Positions 8,555 through 15,172 of a stretch of DNA of 64,000 nt are shown one piece after another. Below the pieces are notes generated by a model that did no database searches, was not told the DNA's origin, and saw only the letters and a program-made list of their open reading frames with translations. The stretch is from positions 2,994,501-3,058,500 of the forward strand of contig NZ_CP025611.1 in the NCBI RefSeq assembly GCF_002868735.1. Reading direction: 5' to 3'. Made by a program: the position numbers and the translations under genes. How positions within the stretch are numbered: the stretch's first letter is position 1; each line of letters begins with the position of its first letter. The DNA comes from Niveispirillum cyanobacteriorum. GTDB lineage: Bacteria > Pseudomonadota > Alphaproteobacteria > Azospirillales > Azospirillaceae.

Positions 8555-9577
8555 TCACAGATCCAGAACCATTTTGCCGAAATTGCCCCCCGCCATCAGC
8601 CGGGTCAGAGCGGCGGGAGCAGCGTCCAACCCGTTTACTCGTTCCTCTCGCACAACCACGTCGCCATCCCTGACCAGAGGTGCCATCCGCTGGCGGAATG
8701 TCGGCATTTCCGACCAGTAATCATAAACAACCAGCCCTTCCATCCGTGCGCGCGCCTTGATCAGGGGGACTAGATTGGGGCCGGGCAGGGGAGTGGCCGC
8801 CTTGTACTGCTCCATCATACCGACCAGGACGATACGCGCGCCCAGGGCCAGATGGCCCATCACCCCCTCCAGCAATCGTCCGCCAACCCCGTCATAGTAA
8901 CAATCGATTCCGGTTGGGCAGGCCTTCGCCAGGGCTGACAGCCAATCGACCTCACGATGGTCGATGCATTCATCGAACTTCAGAACGGTGCGGGCTTAGG
9001 CGCATTTTTCCGGACCGCCCGCAATGCCCACGACCCGCGCGCCCATCCGCTTGGCCAGTTGACCAGCGGTTGCGCCGACGGGGCCAGTGGCGGCAGACAC
9101 GACGAACGTATCGCCCGGCACGGGCCTTAGCGTGCGGACCGTCCCCACCCAGGCCGTCAGGCCCGGCATTCCCAGCACGCCCAACAGGGCGGTAGGGTTG
9201 ATGCCTGCCGGCACCGCCACCTTCTGGGCCAATGGGCTTAGCGGTCCTGGTGGTGCCCCTGCCGGAGCGATGCCAGTAGTCACGAATTCTTGCCACCCCG
9301 GTCGGCATAGCACCCGATCACCAGGCACAAACCCGTCACCCCGGCTTTCCACTACCGTTCCAATCGCCTCCCCCGGTACGACATCGCCCACGGCTACGCC
9401 ACCCGACATATGTCGGCCACGCAGAGCACTGGCGATGTACGGGTCAAGGGAGATGTGATCGACACGGATCAGCACTTGCCCTTCCGCCGCGACAGGTATC
9501 GCCACCTCTTCGATCTGGAAATCCTCCGGCTGGGGCGACGGACCCATCGGTCGGGCCAGGACGATGCGTCTATTCAT
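8555..9577 (-). pseudogene. NADP-dependent MDR oxidoreductase interrupted by one in-frame stop
   Basis: Both halves read in one frame. The first 193 codons (9577-8999) encode the GroES-like and early Rossmann parts: IVLARPMG, then TGPVGATAGQLAKRMGARVVGIAGGPEKCA. TAA follows at 8998-8996. The next 146 codons continue as ARTVLKFDECIDH and CYYDGVGG...LLEGVMGHLALGARIVLVG and end GGNFGKMVLDL. With one sense codon in place of the TAA the product would have 340 residues, the normal length of this zinc-free medium-chain reductase family (CurA / leukotriene B4 dehydrogenase type), where the position is usually an aromatic residue (KCxYA). A TAC/TAT to TAA change explains it. It may be a true null mutation or a base-call error. 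It shares a transcript with the YCII gene. Confidence 0.85.
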
Positions 9578-9616
9578 GAAGATGCCCCCGTCACGCTATG
9601 ACAACAAAACTCTTGA

Positions 9617-9640
9617 TAATGATATAAAGATATATCATTA
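9617..9640. promoter_or_regulatory. 24-bp AT-rich palindrome in the divergent promoter region
   Basis: TAATGATAT-AAAGAT-ATATCATTA has perfect 9-bp arms and a six-base spacer. It lies midway between the divergent starts at 9577 and 9692 and is far more AT-rich than its surroundings, as expected for an operator overlapping two promoters. The cognate regulator is unknown; the LysR protein at 7136 is the nearest candidate. Confidence 0.5.
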
Positions 9641-9691
9641 AATTTTGAGTGATGCTATCCCTTAAGACATTGTCAGGCGGAGGAAACCGGA

Positions 9692-10003
9692 ATGGTCACG
9701 CGCATCATCGCCCTGTTCAACTTGAAACCCGGTGTCGATCGCGCCGACTATGAACGATGGGCCCGCACCGTCGATCTGCCGACGGTCAAAAGCTTGGCAT
9801 CAATCCAGGATTTCTCTGTCCACCGCTCAGTTGCGTTGCTGGGCAGCGACGCCGCCCCTCCGTATCAGTATGTGGAGGTCATTGATGTCGCCGACATGGA
9901 GCAGTTCGGTCGCGATATCGCCACTGATGTGATGCAGACAGTGGCGGGGCAGTTTCAGGGTATGGCCGACGTTGCCTTTATTCTGACTGACAATCTCGGC
10001 TGA
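9692..10003 (+). CDS. REDY/HapK-like or EthD-like small ferredoxin-fold protein
   Basis: The protein has 103 residues. The opening TRIIALFNLKPGVDRADYERWA and the later YVEVIDVADMEQFGRD fit the dimeric alpha/beta-barrel (EthD/HapK-like) fold. Such proteins act as small catabolic accessory enzymes, isomerases or cyclases. GGAGGAAA lies eight bases before the ATG. Only 12 bases separate it from the SDR, so they share a transcript. Assignment to HapK rather than EthD is from remembered sequence patterns and is uncertain. Confidence 0.55.
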   Translation: MVTRIIALFNLKPGVDRADYERWARTVDLPTVKSLASIQDFSVHRSVALLGSDAAPPYQYVEVIDVADMEQFGRDIATDVMQTVAGQFQGMADVAFILTDNLG

Positions 10004-10015
10004 AGGGAACGCATA

Positions 10016-10861
10016 ATGGCACAGGCTGGACGCTTTGCCGGCAAGGTCGCGGTTGTCACCGGATCGGGCCGGCGCAAAGGACTTGGGGAGGCCGTTGCCC
10101 GGCGACTTGCCGCTGAGGGTGCGTCGGTGGTGCTCTCCGATATCGGGCGTTCCGCCGACGCCGCCACGCCAGACAGCATGATCGGTGGTATTTCGGAAAT
10201 GCAGGCTGTGGCCGCCGATTTAACCGCTGGTACCGGCGCGCGTATTGAAACCTTCCCGTGTGACGTCCGCGACCTGCCCCAGATGCGTGCTCTTGCGGCC
10301 TTTGCCGTGGAAAGGCTCGGTGGTCTTGATTTTTGGATCAACAATGCCGGCATCGGATATATCATGAAGCCGTTGCTGGAACTGGATCCCAGTGAATGGC
10401 AGGCCGTTATCGACGTCAACCTGACCGGCTGCTTCAATGGTATCAAGGCGGCGGCAGAGGTGATGGTGCCGGCTGGCCACGGCGGACGTATCATCAATAT
10501 TGCCAGTCAGGCCGCCAAATCTGGCTTTCCCTTCGCGGCCGGCTATTGCGCATCCAAGCACGGCCTCGTCGGTCTGGTTCGCTCCACGGCGATTGAACTG
10601 GGGCGGCACCAGATCACCGTCAACAATGTTTGCCCCAATCATGTCACGACAGGCCTGGGTGCTTGGCAGAATGAGTATTTCAGCCAGAAACTGGGCCTGA
10701 CACTGGAGGCATATCTGGAGGGAATGAAGAACCGAATTCCCTTGGGCCGCCCTGGCCTGCCAGAGGATACGGCGGGTGCCGTTGCCTTCCTCTGCTCTGA
10801 TGATGCCCGCTACGTCACAGCAGAAAGCATGAATGTTTCCGGCGGTGAAGAGCCGCATTGA
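10016..10861 (+). CDS. SDR-family NAD(P)-dependent oxidoreductase
   Basis: The protein has 281 residues with a classical short-chain dehydrogenase layout: cofactor loop VVTGSGRRKGLGEAVARRL, the NNAG motif FWINNAGIGY, the catalytic serine in IINIASQAAKSGF, and the active-site YCASKHG (YxxxK) followed by ITVNNVCPNHV. GAAGGGA precedes the ATG. It lies between the HapK-like gene and the deacetylase-like gene on one transcript. The substrate is unknown; conversion of an alcohol or keto group in the pathway of this cluster is expected. Confidence 0.85.
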   Translation: MAQAGRFAGKVAVVTGSGRRKGLGEAVARRLAAEGASVVLSDIGRSADAATPDSMIGGISEMQAVAADLTAGTGARIETFPCDVRDLPQMRALAAFAVERLGGLDFWINNAGIGYIMKPLLELDPSEWQAVIDVNLTGCFNGIKAAAEVMVPAGHGGRIINIASQAAKSGFPFAAGYCASKHGLVGLVRSTAIELGRHQITVNNVCPNHVTTGLGAWQNEYFSQKLGLTLEAYLEGMKNRIPLGRPGLPEDTAGAVAFLCSDDARYVTAESMNVSGGEEPH

Positions 10862-10904
10862 CGCAAGCGCCCGTTAAATTTCTTGTTTGCAGACCGAGGA
10901 CGAA

Positions 10905-11786
10905 ATGCCCGCACCCGCCGATTTCACCTGGCCCAATGGGGCTAAACTGGCCCTGTCCATCGTCGTCAATGTAGAAGAGGGTGCAGAACAGAACATCCGT
11001 GATGGCGACAAGGGGCCGGAGCCTGTGGATGAACTGTCGGTCCATGTGTCCAAGCCCATCCGGATGCATGGCAATGAAAGCAATTACCAGTATGGCATCA
11101 AGGCGGGTGCCCCTCGCATCATGCGCCTTCTGAAGGCATATGGGGTTGAAGCAACTTTCACCGCCGCCGCCCTGGCTCTGGAGCGCGCTCCCTCCCTCGC
11201 GACAGAGATTGTGGCACAGGGCCATGAGGTTTGTTGCCATGGTCACCGGTGGAGCCATCAATTCTGGATGAAGGAAGAGCGGGAGCGGACCTTCATCCGG
11301 GATGGTTGGCAGTCTATCGAGAAAATGACGGGCATACGGCCCATCGGCTGGCTGTCGCGCTACCTGCACACCGACATCACCCGTCGGCTGCTGGCGGAAG
11401 AGGGCTATACCTATCACATGGACGATTACTCGGACGATTTTCCCTTCTGGGACCATGTACCGATGGTTGACGGGTCTACCAAACCCATGGTGATCATGCC
11501 CTATGCGCTCGACAGTAACGATATGAAATTCTGGCTGTCACCATCCCTGACGGCACGCGACTGGCTGCAATATGCGACGGACAGTTTCGACTGGCTTTAC
11601 CAGGAAGCACAGACAGACGGTGCCAGGATGATGAGCCTGGGCTTGCACCTGCGCATCATTGGCAGGCCAGGACGTATCGGTGCTTTCCAAGGCTTTCTTG
11701 ATCATGTGAAGCGTCATCCGGACGTCTGGGTCACCAGCCGTGCAAACATTGCCCACGCATTCTCGGCGGCGATCCCCACCAGGTGA
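10905..11786 (+). CDS. Polysaccharide-deacetylase-family (NodB-homology) protein
   Basis: The protein has 293 residues. It begins DFTWPNGAKLALSIVVNVEEGAEQ and carries MRLLKAYGVEATFTAAALALE and the metal-site motif GHEVCCHGHRWSHQ (HxxxH type), followed by GWLSRYLHTDITRRLL. This is the PuuE/allantoinase-like branch of carbohydrate esterase 4 proteins, which hydrolyse C-N bonds in small amides rather than polysaccharides. The ATG at 10905 has GAGG seven bases upstream, whereas the longer frame starts at a TTG. Its place after an SDR in a catabolic transcript favours a small-molecule amidohydrolase role. The exact substrate is not deducible. Confidence 0.75.
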   Translation: MPAPADFTWPNGAKLALSIVVNVEEGAEQNIRDGDKGPEPVDELSVHVSKPIRMHGNESNYQYGIKAGAPRIMRLLKAYGVEATFTAAALALERAPSLATEIVAQGHEVCCHGHRWSHQFWMKEERERTFIRDGWQSIEKMTGIRPIGWLSRYLHTDITRRLLAEEGYTYHMDDYSDDFPFWDHVPMVDGSTKPMVIMPYALDSNDMKFWLSPSLTARDWLQYATDSFDWLYQEAQTDGARMMSLGLHLRIIGRPGRIGAFQGFLDHVKRHPDVWVTSRANIAHAFSAAIPTR

Positions 11787-11868
11787 TCACGCCGGACCGT
11801 GCAAAAACGCCTGTCGTAGGGCATTGCACTTGAAACCAGAATCGAATGGCTCCTTTTAGCGTCAGGAT

Positions 11869-12216
11869 GTGCCCCATCTTAATCGGAGGTGGATCACAGG
11901 TAAGGCATATTCGGACGATCTTCGCGAAAGGGTTGAAGTGCGGATAGCGGCTTGCCGATCCCGACCTGAGGCATCGCGGCATTTCAGTATGAGCGCAAGA
12001 TTAGCGGTGAAACCGGCACTGCATGTTGCGGCTACGGGCTCGGTAGCGCCCAGTCGCCAAGGCCGCCCACCCGGCCATGGCAAGCTTTCAGATTATCTGC
12101 CATGGTTGATCGCCTGGGTTCAAACGGTAACGGATATCTTGATGCCGGAGCTGGCGACGTTGTCTGGCGTCAGCCCCGATAGGGCAGCAGCGGTTGATTG
12201 CATGATGGAGGGGTAG
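11869..12216 (+). pseudogene. IS630-family transposase remnant (N-terminal part)
   Basis: The 115-codon frame contains the IS630 DNA-binding start GKAYSDDLRERVEVRIAACRS, then EASRHFSMSARLAVK, ATGSVAPSRQGRPPGHGKLSD and LPWLIAWVQTVTDI. The expected KWVQRWR segment is garbled and the DDE catalytic domain is missing, so the gene is dead. No terminal repeats could be delimited. It shows that this spot between gene clusters has taken earlier insertions. Confidence 0.7.
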
Positions 12217-12368
12217 TCGGTCCGCGTTCCTGACTTATCTTACGATTCCAGACCCGATGGCAAGGTTGTGGGCATGAGAAAGACCTTCCATTAAAGGTTA
12301 ATTAGATCAATGCAGTAAGTTTACTATAACGTCGGTCAAGGCGAGCCCCCGCATCCAACCTGAAACAG

Positions 12369-12410
12369 AAAACCCCAGCAAGAGCAACAGCTTGCTGGGG
12401 TTTTTGTTTT
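12369..12410 (+). terminator. Strong intrinsic terminator without an upstream gene
   Basis: The stem AACCCCAGCAAG (12371-12382) / CTTGCTGGGGTT (12391-12402) is perfect over 12 bp with an eight-base loop, followed by TTTGTTTT. No open reading frame ends just upstream, so it may end a small RNA of about 75 bases or the relic of a lost gene. Confidence 0.75.
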
Positions 12411-12526
12411 GCATTGACTCACCGTTTGTTGATGAATCTAAATAAAATCAATAACTTATCGCTGCCGATTGAAATCGGGTGTCCTGATACCCGCGTCCAA
12501 CCTGCGTTGTGACGCATGCGGGGCGC

Positions 12527-12534
12527 GGGTAATG
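12527..12534. repeat. Left 8-bp target-site duplication of the IS66 element
   Basis: GGGTAATG here is identical to 15062-15069 directly after the right inverted repeat. Eight base pairs is the duplication length characteristic of IS66-family elements. Confidence 0.85.
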
Positions 12535-12555
12535 GTACGCGTCCGGTGTGAGCCG
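12535..12555 (+). repeat. IS66 left terminal inverted repeat
   Basis: It starts GTACGCGTCCGG and matches the right end at 15 of 21 positions. The boundary is fixed by the adjoining 8-bp duplication. Confidence 0.75.
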
Positions 12556-12619
12556 CCTTGTGTTTGGTGGTCTGTAGCTGGGAGTCTTTGCGTAAGCGCG
12601 ATAGCGCGGACGCAAACGA

Positions 12620-13050
12620 GTGGCAAACGAGATGGCTTATCAGCGGCTGGAGGTTTTGACGGGCACGGAGCGGCGTCGGAAGTGGTCGGATGCGGAGAAG
12701 GTCCGGCTGGTTGAGGCGGCGTTCAGGCCCGGCATTGTGGTCCAGGATGTTGCCCGGCGGTTCGGGGTCCACGAGAGCCTGCTATACCGGTGGCGCCGAC
12801 AATTGGGCGTATCGGTTTCGCCGGTCGATAGCCCGGTTCCGGTGTTCGCGCCGGTTCGGCTGTCCCCTGTGGATGAGCCGATGACTATGCCGGTCGCGGA
12901 GGCGGCGATGCCGGCCCCCACCCCCCCCCCACGGCATCGGTCGCGGAGATCTCGGTGTTTCTGCCCGGCGGGGTCGAGGTGCGGCTGCGCGGGTCAGTGG
13001 ATCTGGCGCTGGCCAGGGCAGTGATCCGGGCGGCCGGAGGGGCGGGATGA
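12620..13050 (+). pseudogene. tnpA: IS66 TnpA (OrfA), frameshifted at a C10 tract
   Basis: The N-terminal part is a normal IS66 OrfA with a helix-turn-helix: RRRKWSDAEKVRLVEAAFRPG, then VQDVARRFGVHESLLYRWRRQLG. After the homopolymer C10 (12921-12930) the frame runs to a stop at 13024 with an arginine-rich tail. In another frame the same DNA encodes the expected OrfA end VFLPGGVEVRLRGSVDLALA and stops at 13048-13050, overlapping the tnpB ATG (ATGA). That coupling shows which frame is ancestral. A tract of C11 or C8 would restore it. The start could be GTG 12620 or ATG 12632. Confidence 0.8.
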
Positions 13051-13394
13051 TCCCGATCCCGCCGGGGGTGCATGTGTGGCTGGCGACGGGGCGGACGGAC
13101 ATGCGCAAGGGGTTCGACAGCCTTGCCCGGCAGGTGCAGGAGGTTCTTGGGCGCGATCCCCATGGCGGTCACCTGTTCGTCTTTCGTGGCCGCCGCGGCG
13201 ATCTGGTGAAGGTCATCTGGCATGACGGCCAAGGCGCCTGCCTGTTCACCAAGCGCCTGGAGCGCGGCCGGTTCATCTGGCCGTCGGTGGTGGACGGGGC
13301 GGTGACGCTGAGCCCGGCCCAGTTGGGCTATCTGCTGGAAGGGATCGACTGGCGGCTGCCGCAGCACACGGCCCGGCCCGAACGGGCGGGCTGA
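13047..13394 (+). CDS. tnpB: IS66 TnpB (Orf2) accessory protein
   Basis: The protein has 115 residues and matches the IS66 Orf2 family: VWLATGRTDMRKGFDSLA, then GGHLFVFRGRRGDLVKVIWHDGQG and LFTKRLERGRFIWP. This is the usual length. It is needed for transposition of IS66 elements, though its biochemical role is unclear. Its ATG overlaps the restored tnpA stop, and tnpC follows after 42 bases. Confidence 0.92.
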   Translation: MIPIPPGVHVWLATGRTDMRKGFDSLARQVQEVLGRDPHGGHLFVFRGRRGDLVKVIWHDGQGACLFTKRLERGRFIWPSVVDGAVTLSPAQLGYLLEGIDWRLPQHTARPERAG

Positions 13395-13436
13395 AAAGCT
13401 GCAGACAAGACGGCGTGGGCATGATTCAATGACCCC

Positions 13437-15038
13437 ATGTCCAGCCCCAATCCTCCCGCCCAAGCTGCCGACAACCTGCCTGCCGATCTGGCGGCGGCCC
13501 ATGCGCTGATCCTGGCATTGCAGGGGGAATTGGCGAGGGCGCGCCAACAGGCCGGTGAACGGGCGATCGAGATCGAACGGCTGCGTCTGGCTCTGGCCAA
13601 GGCCCGGCGGGAGCTTTACGGCCAATCCTCCGAGCGGGGCCGGCTGCTGGTGGAGCAGTTGGAACTGCAACTGGAAGAGTTGGAGGAGACCAGCGCCGAA
13701 AACGAGGTGGCCGGCGAACTCAGCACGCCCGCCCCCGCCCTTGCCGTCACACCGCGCAAACCGGCCCGGCGGCCGCTGCCGGAGGCGCTGCCACGGGAGC
13801 GGATCGTGCATCCGGGGCCTTGTGTCTGCGACCGCTGCGGCGGCGATACCTTGCGCAAGATCGGCGAGGATGTGCTGGAAAGCCTGGAATGCGAACCCCG
13901 CCGCTGGAAGGTGGTGCAGCATGTGCGGGAGAAATTCGCCTGCCGGTCCTGCGAGGCGGTGAGCCAGGCGCCGGCACCCTCCCATCCGATCCGGCGCGGG
14001 CGGGCCGGGCCGGACCTGCTGGCCATGGTGCTGGCCGGGAAATATGCCCAACATCTGCCGCTGCACCGGCAGAGTGCCGCCTATGCCCGGGAAGGGATCG
14101 ACCTGGACGTTTCCACTCTGGCCGACTGGGTCGGCGCGGCGGCGGCAACCCTGGCCCCGCTGGTGGCGGCGATACGCTCCCACGTTCTGGCGGCTGATCG
14201 TTTCCATGGCGATGACACGCCGGTGCAGGTTCTGGCCAAGAGCCTGCCCCGGACCCGATCCGGGGGCAAAGCCGCCACCGGCCGACTATGGGTCTATGTG
14301 CGGGATGATCGACCGTTCGGCGGTAGCGATCCGCCCGCCGCCCTCTACCATTATGCCCGCACCCGTGCCGGCGAGCATCCGCAGCGCCACCTGGCCGGCT
14401 GGGCCGGGATATTCCAGGCCGACGCCTATAGCGGCTATGCCGGCCTCTACGATCCCGCCCGCAAGCCCGGTCCCCTCCTGGAGGCCGGATGCTGGAGCCA
14501 TGTCCGCCGCCGGTTCTTTGATCTGGCCAAGGATGGAAAGTCACCCCTGGCAGCCGAGGCCGTGAAGCGCATCGACGCGTTGTTCGCCATCGAGCGGAGC
14601 ATCAACGGCCGCGCCATCGCGGAACGTGCCGAAACCCGCCAGGAGAAAAGCCGTCCCCTGATCGACGATCTGGAGCAATGGCTGCGCCACGCCTGTGCCC
14701 GCCTGTCGCCCAAGTCAGATCCGGCCAAGGCCATGGACTATGCTTTGAAACGTTGGGGCGCCATGACCCGGTTCCTGGAGGATGGGCGCATCTGCCTGTC
14801 AAACAATGCCGCCGAACGCGCCCTGCGCGGCATCGCCGTCGGACGCCGGAACTGGACCTTCTGCGGCTCCGATGCTGGCGGCGACAGGGCCGCCGCCATC
14901 TACACCCTCATCGAGACCGCAAAGCTCAACGACGTCGATCCCCAAGCCTGGCTCGCCGACACCCTCGCCCGCATCCATGATCATCCCGCAAAGGCCATCA
15001 CCGACCTCTTGCCATGGAACTGGAAGGCAAAGCCCTGA
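13437..15038 (+). CDS. tnpC: IS66 TnpC transposase
   Basis: The protein has 533 residues, full length for the family. An N-terminal leucine-rich coiled coil is followed by the zinc-finger segment CVCDRCGGDTLRKIGEDV and then CRSCEAVSQAP. The DDE catalytic core follows: first Asp in AADRFHGDDTPVQVL, second in FQADAYSGYAGLYD, CWSHVRRRFFDLAK, and the glutamate in NNAAERALRGIAVGRRNW. The C-terminal IS66 tail DVDPQAWLADTLARI is present. The gene appears intact. Confidence 0.95.
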   Translation: MSSPNPPAQAADNLPADLAAAHALILALQGELARARQQAGERAIEIERLRLALAKARRELYGQSSERGRLLVEQLELQLEELEETSAENEVAGELSTPAPALAVTPRKPARRPLPEALPRERIVHPGPCVCDRCGGDTLRKIGEDVLESLECEPRRWKVVQHVREKFACRSCEAVSQAPAPSHPIRRGRAGPDLLAMVLAGKYAQHLPLHRQSAAYAREGIDLDVSTLADWVGAAAATLAPLVAAIRSHVLAADRFHGDDTPVQVLAKSLPRTRSGGKAATGRLWVYVRDDRPFGGSDPPAALYHYARTRAGEHPQRHLAGWAGIFQADAYSGYAGLYDPARKPGPLLEAGCWSHVRRRFFDLAKDGKSPLAAEAVKRIDALFAIERSINGRAIAERAETRQEKSRPLIDDLEQWLRHACARLSPKSDPAKAMDYALKRWGAMTRFLEDGRICLSNNAAERALRGIAVGRRNWTFCGSDAGGDRAAAIYTLIETAKLNDVDPQAWLADTLARIHDHPAKAITDLLPWNWKAKP

Positions 15039-15040
15039 AT

Positions 15041-15061
15041 GGGCCTACGCCGGATGCTTAC
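15041..15061 (-). repeat. IS66 right terminal inverted repeat
   Basis: Read inward it is GTAAGCATCCGGCGTAGGCC, the GTAA start being typical of IS66 ends. It begins two bases after the tnpC stop. Confidence 0.8.
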
Positions 15062-15069
15062 GGGTAATG
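15062..15069. repeat. Right 8-bp target-site duplication of the IS66 element
   Basis: GGGTAATG is identical to 12527-12534. Joining the two flanks gives the uninterrupted upstream region of receptor 2. Confidence 0.85.
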
Positions 15070-15099
15070 CGGCTGGCATTTTTGCCAGCAGATTCCGCA

Positions 15100-15129
15100 T
15101 TGACATTAAAGTTTACATCGTAATAAATA
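15100..15129 (+). promoter_or_regulatory. Promoter of the acylglycerol operon with overlapping TetR-type operator
   Basis: TTGACA (15100-15105) is a consensus -35 box. TAAATA (15124-15129) or TAATAA (15121-15126) is the candidate -10. Between and over them lies TTTACATCGTAAT (15112-15124), with TTAC-N3-GTAA symmetry. The same motif, in the context TAAAGTTTACATTGTAAA, precedes the SDR gene at 23469. An overlap of operator and core promoter predicts repression, most simply by the TetR protein encoded at the end of this operon. Confidence 0.6.
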
Positions 15130-15172
15130 AATCTCAGGCCAAACGACAAATGGCCATTCAAGGGAGAGAACC

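Larger units (their letters stand above)
12217..12534. other. Non-coding stretch with an orphan terminator
   Basis: No credible gene is visible. It holds a possible weak promoter (TATAAC at 12325-12330), an intrinsic terminator at 12369-12410, a small CCGAT-tgaa-ATCGG hairpin, and two related 15-mers (CCCGCATCCAACCTG near 12348, CCCGCGTCCAACCTG near 12490). The part right of about 12420 was probably the upstream region of receptor 2 before IS66 inserted. Confidence 0.5.
12535..15061 (+). mobile_element. Complete IS66-family insertion sequence (2527 bp)
   Basis: The element carries the three IS66 genes tnpA, tnpB and tnpC in order. Its ends are imperfect inverted repeats: left GTACGCGTCCGGTGTGAGCC (from 12535), right, read inward, GTAAGCATCCGGCGTAGGCC (15061 leftward), 15 matches in 21. 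Exact 8-bp direct repeats GGGTAATG flank it. It inserted about 30 bp upstream of the -35 region of TonB receptor 2, leaving that promoter whole. The exact duplication suggests a recent insertion. TnpA carries a frameshift, so present activity is doubtful unless the C-tract varies. Confidence 0.9.

Noticed and set aside
8048-8773. 241-codon plus-strand frame over the YCII and MDR genes
   Set aside because: It overlaps two recognisable minus-strand coding regions and has no family features.
12301-12420. tRNA or tRNA remnant before the orphan terminator
   Set aside because: No T-loop, anticodon arm or acceptor stem could be folded from the sequence.
12918-13050. Programmed -1 frameshift in IS66 tnpA
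   Set aside because: IS66 elements normally use coupled starts rather than frameshifting between these parts, and a C10 run is a common place for indels. Kept as a possible phase-variable tract instead.
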